A stretch of 53,619 nt of DNA from a virus. Shown piece by piece: positions 21,462-28,986 of this stretch. The first letter of the stretch is position 1. Every line of letters begins with the position of its first letter. The stretch lies in the IMG/VR virus record IMGVR_UViG_3300020183_000101, positions 1-53,619 of that record. The stretch is one strand, 5' to 3'. A program made the position numbers and the translations under genes. Under the pieces are notes generated by a model that saw only the letters and a program-made list of their open reading frames with translations, was not told the origin of the DNA and did not search any database.

Positions 21462-22487
21462 TTATACGGGTACAGATATAATAACTAGACCATTTGATCC
21501 TGTTCCACCGCCAGAGTTGGATTCTCCACCACCTCCGCCACCACTACCATAATTAGATGCTGATCCAGCATTTCCAGGACCTCCACCACCAGGACCTCCT
21601 GGCGCACTTCCGTTGGGGTTCCATTGTCTAGATCCATGAGGAGGTCCAGGACCAGCTCCTCTACCACCTCCACCGCCACCAGCACCAAAACTATATGGAG
21701 TTCCTGCAATAGTTAAAGAGATTGCAGCTGTTCCAGTTGAACTATTCGTAGGAGAGGCTGCTAATCCACCACCTCCACCACCTTGTCCAAATCCTGGATT
21801 AGATGCATATGAGTTACCACTAAATCCTTCTGGTGGGTTAAATCCCCCTTCATTTCCAGACCCACCACTAGTTCCAGTGTTAAAAAATGGACCAGATCCA
21901 CCACCATTACCACCGTTTTGACCATTATTACCACCACCAACACCACCACGTCCTCCACCAGTTGCACTAAAACCAAATGCGCTGGATGGATTTCCTTTAG
22001 TGTTTGCACCACCCCCAGATCCAACAGTAACTGTTACAGGAACTCCTTGAATTTGAGGATTTTGTAATGCACCATTGATGGCATTAGGAATTGTTTCATT
22101 AAATGAAATTGCAGGTGCTCTAAAAGTGGCAGGAATACCAGGAAAACTTGCACGAATTCCTCCTCCTGCTCCACCGCCACCTTGACCAAGTTGAGTGCCA
22201 GGAGAACTTCCACCCCCTCCACCACCTGCAACTACAAGATAATCAACATAGGTTGAATTCGTTGAGACATCAGACCTAATAACTCTAGAGAATCCAGTAT
22301 TAGAATTTTTTGTTGGATTATAACTAGATCCAGATTTTACATTAACTGATCCAGTTGATGTAAATACAAAATAATTCCTAGTTCCATCAGTACTGGTACT
22401 GGCTGCTCCAGTTTGACCAGTAATTGTGATGGACTTAGTAATATTATCAGTAACTCTGATACTTGATCTTAATCTTTGAATTGGCAT
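21462..22487 (-). CDS. Glycine-rich adhesin-like protein, 341 aa
   Basis: The N-terminal 85 residues form a beta domain (SIRVTDNITKSITITGQTG, RNYFVFTSTGSVNV) leading into 'VDYLVVAGGGGGG'. About 230 residues of glycine-rich sequence follow with aromatic and Pro insertions (GGPGGGGPGNAG), ending in a closing strand 'NGLVIISVPV'. The first strand before the Gly run and the last strand after it are the marks of Gly_rich (ALK-type) domains, which fold as polyglycine-II helices closed by beta strands. It is thus a likely fibre-tip adhesin. It is one of four such proteins in this window. Confidence 0.7.
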   Translation of the reverse strand: MPIQRLRSSIRVTDNITKSITITGQTGAASTSTDGTRNYFVFTSTGSVNVKSGSSYNPTKNSNTGFSRVIRSDVSTNSTYVDYLVVAGGGGGGSSPGTQLGQGGGGAGGGIRASFPGIPATFRAPAISFNETIPNAINGALQNPQIQGVPVTVTVGSGGGANTKGNPSSAFGFSATGGGRGGVGGGNNGQNGGNGGGSGPFFNTGTSGGSGNEGGFNPPEGFSGNSYASNPGFGQGGGGGGLAASPTNSSTGTAAISLTIAGTPYSFGAGGGGGGRGAGPGPPHGSRQWNPNGSAPGGPGGGGPGNAGSASNYGSGGGGGGESNSGGGTGSNGLVIISVPV

Positions 22488-22500
22488 ATTAGTTACCTAA

Positions 22501-22875
22501 TCACTGAATTCTTTCGAAAGAACATGTAGCGTGAATAGTGTTAATTGGATTGACTTGAACAGTAATGGATCTACCTTCTTCAACATAGATTGAAGATGCT
22601 TTATCCATGAGAACCAAACTGGTTCCTGTCGCAATACCAATGTTACTAGAAAGTGAGAAACTTACTCCCAGACCAGCAGCAGCAGTATGAGTTCTTACTG
22701 TTGCATAACCAACTGTTGAGTTGGTTATATTTGAAAGGGTAAGGTTGTTGATTTTTAGAACAGCACCACTTCCAGCAGCATTTGAAACGAGAACTGTTGG
22801 AGCAGCAGTGTCTAAGTTGATTGCGGTTGTAAAACCGACAATTGTTGTTACACCTACAATATTTGGAGCAGCCAT
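22501..22875 (-). CDS. Small beta-rich virion protein, 124 aa
   Basis: The protein is a run of beta-strands without Gly-rich loops (VGVTTIVGFTTAIN, TVLVSNAAGSGAVLKINNLTL). It has 'SLVLMDKASSIYVEEGRSIT' and one Cys near the end (ATCSFERIQ). The pattern 'NNLTLSNITNSTVGYATV' resembles phage head- or tail-decoration beta-sandwiches that carry a bound-state hairpin. A tandem late promoter lies upstream at 22904-22916. The place in the virion is unknown. Confidence 0.65.
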   Translation of the reverse strand: MAAPNIVGVTTIVGFTTAINLDTAAPTVLVSNAAGSGAVLKINNLTLSNITNSTVGYATVRTHTAAAGLGVSFSLSSNIGIATGTSLVLMDKASSIYVEEGRSITVQVNPINTIHATCSFERIQ

Positions 22876-22903
22876 AGTTAAATTCTAATTTCTTGTCTTG
22901 TTG

Positions 22904-22916
22904 TATTTATATTTAT
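22904..22916 (-). promoter_or_regulatory. Tandem overlapping late promoter boxes
   Basis: The minus strand reads ATAAATATAAATA: two ATAAATA boxes sharing one A, 28 bases before the ATG at 22875. Confidence 0.65.
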
Positions 22917-22919
22917 AAT

Positions 22920-23195
22920 TTATGCCCTTAGTGGGGGGTCAGCAAGAATAAACTTAAGACCGACAATTCTACCACTATCAATAGGACTTAATCCAGTTAA
23001 TGACGCACCACTACCAACAAGAATTGCATTGGCACTTGAAACAGAAACTGCGCTTACGTTTATATTGCCAGTAGTGGTAACTCCACTAAAGTTTGCATCA
23101 CCCGTAGTAACCAAACCAACAATGGACAATCCATTCGTAAATTCTGTTGGTCCATCGCCAGTGGAGTTTAAAATTGCATTCGCTTTTATATCCAT
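22920..23195 (-). CDS. Mini-fibre paralogue 4 of 4, 91 aa
   Basis: The start is the ATG at 23195, one base after the upstream stop; an in-frame ATG at 23222 lies inside the neighbour. It contains 'MDIKANAILNSTGDGPTEF' followed by TNG, 'GDANFSGVTTTGNINVSAV' and 'SGASLTGLSPI'. It is the fourth copy of a tandem family and shares the final 'ILxDPxxRA' with copy three. Such short proteins may form knob or collar units of the fibres, or be cassettes from which longer fibres are built. Confidence 0.7.
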   Translation of the reverse strand: MDIKANAILNSTGDGPTEFTNGLSIVGLVTTGDANFSGVTTTGNINVSAVSVSSANAILVGSGASLTGLSPIDSGRIVGLKFILADPPLRA

Positions 23196-23196
23196 A

Positions 23197-23487
23197 TCAT
23201 GCTCTAAATGGTACAGGGTCAAGAATCATTCTTAATGCAACACTCTTTCCTCCAGTTATGACGGGAAGACCAACCATTTGAGATCCATCACCAGAAAAAG
23301 TTCCAGTTATGACCCCAACAACACTCACATTTGTTGCAATAACAGAGTTCGCAGTGCTAACACCAGTAATATTTACATTTCCAGCAACACTTAATACGCT
23401 ACTTGATCCAAAAGTAGCACCTTTTGTTAATTCAGGTGCGCCTTCATCAAGTTTGTTAGATATCGCATTAACTTTTATTTTAGACAT
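23197..23487 (-). CDS. Mini-fibre paralogue 3 of 4, 96 aa
   Basis: The sequence has the shared head 'MSKIKVNAISNKLDEGAPEL' with TKG, the module 'GNVNITGVSTANSVIATNV', and 'FSGDGSQMVGLPVI' in place of the usual GDGSGLT. It ends 'ALRMILDPVPFRA'. One base separates it from the gene downstream and one from the gene upstream, so the four copies are read as one unit. All four share a 'GP/APxEF/Lxx/NG' segment near residue 20. Function as in the other copies is unknown; it is structural by composition. Confidence 0.7.
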   Translation of the reverse strand: MSKIKVNAISNKLDEGAPELTKGATFGSSSVLSVAGNVNITGVSTANSVIATNVSVVGVITGTFSGDGSQMVGLPVITGGKSVALRMILDPVPFRA

Positions 23488-23488
23488 T

Positions 23489-23770
23489 TTAACTAATTAG
23501 TGCGTATGCAATGACTTTTGCTTCTGAAACAACAGGTATATTTGTTAGTCCAGAACCATCACCAGAAAAACTTCCAGCGGTAATTGTTGTTGCGTTAATG
23601 CTTGTTCCAACAATATTAGATACTGTTGAGACACCAGAAACATTTACGTCTCCTTGTGCGATAAGTGTTTGCCCAGCAGGAACTGTAACACCATTTACAA
23701 ATTCAACTGGACCATCATTTGTTAAATTAACAATCGAATTAACTCTAATTGCAGACTGAAGTGCAGGCAT
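23489..23770 (-). CDS. Mini-fibre paralogue 2 of 4, 93 aa
   Basis: The head 'SAIRVNSIVNLTNDGPVEF' with VNG matches the other copies. The central module is 'GDVNVSGVSTVSNIVGTSIN' and then 'FSGDGSGLTNIPV', the full form of the motif. It ends 'EAKVIAYALIS', the short hydrophobic terminus seen in the family. It lies 11 bases after the first copy and one base before the third. It is probably co-translated with the others. Confidence 0.7.
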   Translation of the reverse strand: MPALQSAIRVNSIVNLTNDGPVEFVNGVTVPAGQTLIAQGDVNVSGVSTVSNIVGTSINATTITAGSFSGDGSGLTNIPVVSEAKVIAYALIS

Positions 23771-23781
23771 TTTTTATCCTC

Positions 23782-24051
23782 CTATGTTATTAAAGTTAAT
23801 GCAATTGCTTTTGAATTGGTGGTTCCTGATAAACCAGTTAGCCCAATCCCACTGCCAGAAAATGTAGTTGCAGTGCATACTCCAGACATTGTGATATTAG
23901 TTGCAGTCAAATTTGAGACTGTCATAATACCAGAACATGTTAAATTTTCAACGTTCAATGTTGAAGTAGAAGGAATAACTGCCCCCTTTGTAAATTCTAC
24001 TGGACCGCTTCCAGAGGCATCAGTGATTTTATTAACTCTAAGTGTCGACAT
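23782..24051 (-). CDS. Mini-fibre paralogue 1 of 4, 89 aa
   Basis: First copy of the array: head 'MSTLRVNKITDASGSGPVEF' with TKG, module 'NVENLTCSGIMTVSNLTATN', motif 'FSGSGIGLTGLSG', end 'NSKAIALTLIT'. It carries two Cys absent from copies 2 to 4. A CTAAATA late box (24071-24077) lies 20 bases upstream and probably drives the whole array. Four tandem paralogues of ~90 aa suggest repeated duplication of a short fibre subunit. Confidence 0.7.
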   Translation of the reverse strand: MSTLRVNKITDASGSGPVEFTKGAVIPSTSTLNVENLTCSGIMTVSNLTATNITMSGVCTATTFSGSGIGLTGLSGTTNSKAIALTLIT

Positions 24052-24070
24052 AACTTATTCCTCTTTGACC

Positions 24071-24077
24071 TATTTAG
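24071..24077 (-). promoter_or_regulatory. Late promoter CTAAATA
   Basis: CTAAATA on the minus strand, 20 bases before the ATG at 24051 and overlapping the stop codon of the upstream gene. Confidence 0.55.
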
Positions 24078-24664
24078 AGAATTGCATAAGAAACACCAGT
24101 GCCAACAGTAACAGTTGCTCCAACTGCAACTTGAATTGGTCCAATCATACCATAGTTAGTTCCTTCATTATAGAAGTCTGGCATGATAATGCTGTCAGTG
24201 ATTACAGAAGAGTTAGCAATTCCTCTACAGGTTAAGATACCAGTGGTGGAAACACCAGCTCCTCCACCTTGAATACTAATATCTACTGTGTTTCCATATG
24301 CTTTAAAAGTATTACCAGCACCAACAAAGTTCAGTGTAGTGATATTATTTGAAATTGGAAGACCAGCAGATGTAATACCTACAGTGGAAGGAACTGTTAG
24401 ATTGAATGCCTTATAAGCAACAATCTCAACAGCATCTCCATTTTGTGCTGCAACATTTAGATAAACATTGACACCATCTTGTGCGATGTAATCTGTTCTT
24501 TCAAAGAGTCTGGCACCATTCAGATAAACATCAACATAACCGATGTTATATCCCGCAGCAAAAACAAATTGAGTAGTATCTACAGTTGGTTCAAATAGTT
24601 GTCTAGCAATAACTACTGGTGAGTTATCTGGATTATTACCAACGTAACCGTACTTTGATGGCAT
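24074..24664 (-). CDS. Fibre-like structural protein, 196 aa
   Basis: Residues about 25-95 repeat the compact domain of the 264-aa protein at 16511: 'TTQFVFAAGYNIGYVDVYLN' with GARL, then 'DYIAQDGVNVYL' and 'NGDAVEIVAYKAFNL'. The second half is a small beta region (TTLNFVGAGNTFKAYGNTVD) with a Cys in 'ILTCRGI'. It is one base downstream of the 175-aa gene, so the two are coupled. It is likely a fibre- or baseplate-associated subunit. Confidence 0.7.
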   Translation of the reverse strand: MPSKYGYVGNNPDNSPVVIARQLFEPTVDTTQFVFAAGYNIGYVDVYLNGARLFERTDYIAQDGVNVYLNVAAQNGDAVEIVAYKAFNLTVPSTVGITSAGLPISNNITTLNFVGAGNTFKAYGNTVDISIQGGGAGVSTTGILTCRGIANSSVITDSIIMPDFYNEGTNYGMIGPIQVAVGATVTVGTGVSYAIL

Positions 24665-24665
24665 A

Positions 24666-25193
24666 TCAATTTACCCCATCAAGAATACTGAGACTTAGAT
24701 CTGCACTATTGTTTGCATTAACCGCTAGGTTAATTCTATCACCTGGTTGAAGTAATGTTTTACCTGCATCACTTACAACCAAAGAGCTTCCTGCAGGAAC
24801 AGGAACACCATAAAGTAAATTATATGCAGTAGATCCACTTGCAACTTGAATAGTTGCTTCAATCTGACCTTGAGTAAGATTGGAAAGTGTTCCTCCAATC
24901 AGAACACTCTTGTTTGTGGCAACATAAGATGTTGTAACGCCCAAGAAACTTACGATTGTTCCAGTTACAGTAGAAGTGTTTGTTGATTGTATATCAACTG
25001 TTACTTCTCCTGTTCCAACTGCAGTTACTTTAGTTCCACCAATAAAATGAACATTATCAACTAGAGATCCAACTTGAATATTGGTAGTTGAAATACCAGT
25101 AATAGTTGTCGCAGCAGCGGCAAAAGATGCATTAGAACTGCTTGTAACAATTCCCGCTGCTCTAGTAAATGAATTGGTAAAAATTTCTGCCAT
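24666..25193 (-). CDS. Virion structural protein, 175 aa
   Basis: A beta-rich Ser/Thr/Ala protein (ITGISTTNIQVGSLVDNVHF, GTKVTAVGTGEVTVDI). Its second half, 'LSNLTQGQIEATIQVASGST' followed by 'VPVPAGSSLVVSDAGKTLL', recalls beta-sandwich capsid or tail decoration proteins that present a bound hydrophobic edge. It has no Cys and no charged clusters. A late promoter lies at 25214. No firm family; it is structural by context and composition. Confidence 0.65.
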   Translation of the reverse strand: MAEIFTNSFTRAAGIVTSSSNASFAAAATTITGISTTNIQVGSLVDNVHFIGGTKVTAVGTGEVTVDIQSTNTSTVTGTIVSFLGVTTSYVATNKSVLIGGTLSNLTQGQIEATIQVASGSTAYNLLYGVPVPAGSSLVVSDAGKTLLQPGDRINLAVNANNSADLSLSILDGVN

Positions 25194-25213
25194 TTTTCTT
25201 TATTTGTTGTGAG

Positions 25214-25220
25214 TATTTAT
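25214..25220 (-). promoter_or_regulatory. Late promoter ATAAATA
   Basis: AATAAATACTCAC on the minus strand before the ATG at 25193; similar to the box at 13268 (AATAAATACTCAA). Confidence 0.65.
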
Positions 25221-26449
25221 TAACCGCCTAGGGCGATAGCAAGACCAATTGAGATACCCGCAGGGGGAAGTGTCATGGTTGCAGCAGACCCAGATGCTGA
25301 GAATGTTGCGCCGCCACCGACAATATTAAATAACGTAATTCCATAACCAACCTGATTGTTATCAGAAGTAATTCCGATAGCAGCAGTTAAATTTGGAGAG
25401 ATACCATACAATCCAGATCCATCACCATAGAAGGTGACAACTCCAGATGTTGCAGTGACTACTCCAGCACCAATTTGAATATTATTAATTGTTGCAACAC
25501 CACTTACCAATGCATCACCAATAACTGTCAGTCGTGATGTCGCATTGGTTGTTGCAATACCAACTCTTCCAGAATTTATACTTGAACCAAGACTGATGTT
25601 ACCACCACCTTCGTTTAAGTGTAGATCTTGGAATACTCCATTATAAGCACCAATTCTACCCAAACGCTGAGTAGTATCGAAACCAACATAAACATGACCA
25701 GAGATATTACTACCAACTCTTAGTTGTTCGGTAGTTCCATCCCTAATCTCAGTTTTTACTTGTGGATTTGTTGTACCAATTCCAACAGATCCAGATACAT
25801 ATGCTCCATAAGGAGTTGCCGCACTACCAACTTGCAATCTCTGATTAGCAGTTCTAGTCGATGAACCAGTACCAATCAAAACATATCCAGAAGTTGCAAG
25901 AGTAGAAATACCAGTGTTTCTAAAGTTGGTATTTCGGATATTTGTAATAATACCAACACCGATTGTTGCTTCTGCAGGAACAAAAAGTGCTGTAATAGTT
26001 CCAAATCCAGTTACATTTAATCTGGTTGAGGTAGTAATACCAGGAACTAACAGGTTTGCAAATGACGCACCACCCGCGAAGTTAATTACCTGACCATTCA
26101 ATGTACCTGAAATATTTGCATCACCATAAATGTTAAGTGATGTGGTTCCAGAGGCAACAGGACCACGAACATCTAACAGAAATCCTGGTAAGTTTGTTCC
26201 AATACCAACAGATCCACCAATACCTGTTGCAAAAAGAATTGTCCCTGCAATACCAACGAAAAGTCTATCGTTGAAGGTTCCAATTCCCGAGACGGCAATA
26301 TCGGTTGCAGCGATACCACCTCTAACATCTAACTTAACCCTTGGGTTGGTACTACCGATACCAACCTTTTCACTAACAGTATCTGCGAGGATGAGGCTTG
26401 TAAAGACCTCAAGACCGTTCTTGACAACAAAATTCTTATTTACTGCCAT
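25220..26449 (-). CDS. Tail-fibre-like protein, 409 aa
   Basis: A classic fibre of this phage: repeated 'VGIGxxxPxxxLDVRG' units (residues about 28-45 and 78-95), 'TTNPQVKTEIRDGTTEQLRV', then 'VVTFYGDGSGLYGISPN' near residue 345 and a C-terminus 'GISIGLAIALGG' shared with the 71-aa mini-fibre. Residues 230-300 differ (HVYVGFDTTQRLGRIGAYNG) and may be a knob. Its own late promoter lies at 26478. The composition and lack of Cys are usual for trimeric fibres. The receptor is unknown. Confidence 0.75.
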   Translation of the reverse strand: MAVNKNFVVKNGLEVFTSLILADTVSEKVGIGSTNPRVKLDVRGGIAATDIAVSGIGTFNDRLFVGIAGTILFATGIGGSVGIGTNLPGFLLDVRGPVASGTTSLNIYGDANISGTLNGQVINFAGGASFANLLVPGITTSTRLNVTGFGTITALFVPAEATIGVGIITNIRNTNFRNTGISTLATSGYVLIGTGSSTRTANQRLQVGSAATPYGAYVSGSVGIGTTNPQVKTEIRDGTTEQLRVGSNISGHVYVGFDTTQRLGRIGAYNGVFQDLHLNEGGGNISLGSSINSGRVGIATTNATSRLTVIGDALVSGVATINNIQIGAGVVTATSGVVTFYGDGSGLYGISPNLTAAIGITSDNNQVGYGITLFNIVGGGATFSASGSAATMTLPPAGISIGLAIALGG

Positions 26450-26477
26450 TCGGGTTCACTCTCCCCCTATTTTTTAC

Positions 26478-26484
26478 TATTTAT
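26478..26484 (-). promoter_or_regulatory. Late promoter ATAAATA
   Basis: ATAAATAGTAAAAAA on the minus strand. The leader continues with AGGGGGAGAG, a purine-rich stretch before the ATG at 26449. Confidence 0.65.
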
Positions 26485-26490
26485 CTAGAA

Positions 26491-28986
26491 TCAAGTTACA
26501 AGTCTGACTCTGAAATTTCCAGGTCCAGGGTTTCCACCTTGACGTGTAGAAATAATGGTTACGGATCCATCAGTATATCCAGATCCTCCCCCACCTCCAC
26601 CGCCACCATTTCCACCATTTCCGCCAGTTGCACCATTACCACCTTGACCACCACCATTTAATCCAAGACCAGCAGTTTGTCTAATACCAAGACCCGCTTT
26701 AAATCCACGACTAATTACGTCACTATTGGTGACTATTCTGCCATCTGCAATTCTAAATTGAACATCGCCTAAATTTTGACATGGAGACAATCCTTGATTC
26801 CTATAATATCCTCCTCTTGGACATGGTAATACTCTTCCACCAAGAGGATTGGGAGCTGTTGCATCAGGGGATTGAGCAGCTCTACCGAAACTTGATCCAA
26901 AAACTCCATTTGGAGGTAGAGTCCCTGGTGCAAATAATACTCCACCAGCGCCGCCACCTGGACCAAACCCAGATCCGCCAGCAACATTTACACCACCAGC
27001 ATCACCACCATTACCCCTATTTCCAGCATTTCCACCACCACCCATTACAGCAATCAATGACGCTCTTCTATAAAAATAGATGGCATCGCCAACGTTTGCC
27101 TGACTAAATCCAGTAACAAGATATTCTTCATTTCTCCTCATCGTAAATCTAATAACAGAAATTCCACCTTGACCACCAACAAATCCACCATTACCATTTC
27201 CAGCAGGTCCTTGCATTTCTACAATAACATCAATATCTTTTTCTACAGCATGTAAAAGTGTCAATGCATAAAAATTATTACCAGGGAATACATAATCTCT
27301 TTCAAATAAATTAACATTTTCTATTGTAGCAATTGTCGAATCCTGGGGAACTGTAAGAACTCTAATAAGTTCTCTAGAAGGAACAGTCGTGAAGGTAGCA
27401 GAGTTTGTGATGACTGGAGAATTGCAAGCAGTAGGGTGACTAATAATACATTTAACAGATTGAGATCCTGCTTCTTCAGAAGAAATTGTCATTGTAGATG
27501 ACTGTGCTCCAGACACAGTATTTCTATACGTGGAAGTTCCACCACCAGTTCCAAAAATAATTTCAAAATTTCCGTCATTTCTATTATTAAATCCACCACC
27601 AGAGAAGTCTGCTGGAAATGTTCCCGAAACTTCTGTAACATAACTTCCATTAGTTACTAAAGTTGTATTAATAAATCCAGAACCACCACCACCTACTCCA
27701 ACAGGACCTCCGCCTCCTCCACCAAAATATCCACCTCCACCACCAGAAGAATACAGAGAAGCAACACCATCACCACCTTTTAAAGCAGTTCCAGCATTTC
27801 CACCATCTCCACCAGTTCCACCAGCGGTTTGAGTTGCGGATCCTCCAGATCTTCCTGGTCCCTGATTTGATCCATTGCTAACACCAGAAGATCCACCGCC
27901 AGAAGCACCTCTTCCAGGGTCTCTATTTGCTCCACCACCCCCACCAGCAATTAAAACTGCATTTGATTGTGCAATACTTGTTATGAATAGTCCAGTGTAT
28001 CCACCACCTTGAGCACCGCCACCAGTTCCAACAAATGTACCAGATCCACTTCCTCCGCCAGATGCAGTTGCTGCTGGGTTTTGTTGCGCTAAAGTATTAT
28101 CAGAATGAACTCCAGCACCCGCAACGATTAATTTATAAACTTGGTTTTGAACAAAAGTAAATGTGCCTTGTGCATATCCACCGAGTCCTCCAGTGTTTCC
28201 ACCTCTTTGTTCTGTTCCACCTCTTCCACCAACAGCACGAATTGTTGTAGAAAAAGTTCCTTGAGGAACTAAAGTATAAACAACACCTGGAGTAAATGAT
28301 GAATATCTTCCGACAGTGTTAAAATTTACAGATACTGTTTGACCTGTAGATTCATTTGTAATATTTAAAACGGTTAAAGATACTCCACCACAAGCAGGAG
28401 TATAAGTATTAGTTCCATTTACAGCATTAACACATCCTATTTGCCATTGATAATTAACAGGACTGCTATCAGTTGCTACTCCTTCAGCGGTAAATGTTGC
28501 GTTTCTTCTTTGTGCAGCAGTAGCATCTGATGGATTTTTTGTTATGCTGATATTGGGAAAAACATTTATAGTTGCAATATTAGTATCTGAAGGATCATTA
28601 AGAGCATTACCTGTAGATTTTGCTATTCCAACTTCTTCGTAAGCAGATGGAATATAATCAACTCTTAAGAAAAATTGTCTTCCAAAATCATTAGTTGATA
28701 AATTAGATATTGTTAGGGTTGTTGTAGAAGATCCAACAACATTTGGACCATCAGTTACAGGACCAACTCCAACTTCATACCATTCATATTTTATTTCACC
28801 ACTATTTTCTGCTGGATTTGTTGGAACTTGTGTGGGAAAAGTTGCCGTGGCAAGTCCAACAAAACTGACAGTAGATCCAGCACAAACTGAAACTGAACTT
28901 GGGTGTTGGAGGATAGTTATTACTGGACCGTTTAATTCGATCCTAGTTGGAATATCTTTAAAGACCTGTAAATCTATAGGGCTCAT
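26491..28986 (-). CDS. Ig-like and glycine-rich adhesin protein, 831 aa
   Basis: Residues ~15-115 form an Ig-like domain (LQHPSSVSVCAGSTVSF, YEWYEV, TTTLTISNLSTNDFG). A second Ig begins near 145 and reaches 'VNYQW' (~179). It is then interrupted by a glycine-rich insert (~240-465; NAVLIAGGGGGANRD, GGYFGGGGGGPVG) and resumes at 'STMTISSEEAGSQSVKC' (~499). A second glycine-rich domain fills about 590-831. The layout is that of a surface adhesin. The ATG overlaps the upstream stop by four bases (ATGA), so it is translated with the 1954-aa protein. It could be the largest receptor-binding protein of the virion; the ligand is unknown. Confidence 0.75.
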   Translation of the reverse strand: MSPIDLQVFKDIPTRIELNGPVITILQHPSSVSVCAGSTVSFVGLATATFPTQVPTNPAENSGEIKYEWYEVGVGPVTDGPNVVGSSTTTLTISNLSTNDFGRQFFLRVDYIPSAYEEVGIAKSTGNALNDPSDTNIATINVFPNISITKNPSDATAAQRRNATFTAEGVATDSSPVNYQWQIGCVNAVNGTNTYTPACGGVSLTVLNITNESTGQTVSVNFNTVGRYSSFTPGVVYTLVPQGTFSTTIRAVGGRGGTEQRGGNTGGLGGYAQGTFTFVQNQVYKLIVAGAGVHSDNTLAQQNPAATASGGGSGSGTFVGTGGGAQGGGYTGLFITSIAQSNAVLIAGGGGGANRDPGRGASGGGSSGVSNGSNQGPGRSGGSATQTAGGTGGDGGNAGTALKGGDGVASLYSSGGGGGYFGGGGGGPVGVGGGGSGFINTTLVTNGSYVTEVSGTFPADFSGGGFNNRNDGNFEIIFGTGGGTSTYRNTVSGAQSSTMTISSEEAGSQSVKCIISHPTACNSPVITNSATFTTVPSRELIRVLTVPQDSTIATIENVNLFERDYVFPGNNFYALTLLHAVEKDIDVIVEMQGPAGNGNGGFVGGQGGISVIRFTMRRNEEYLVTGFSQANVGDAIYFYRRASLIAVMGGGGNAGNRGNGGDAGGVNVAGGSGFGPGGGAGGVLFAPGTLPPNGVFGSSFGRAAQSPDATAPNPLGGRVLPCPRGGYYRNQGLSPCQNLGDVQFRIADGRIVTNSDVISRGFKAGLGIRQTAGLGLNGGGQGGNGATGGNGGNGGGGGGGGSGYTDGSVTIISTRQGGNPGPGNFRVRLVT

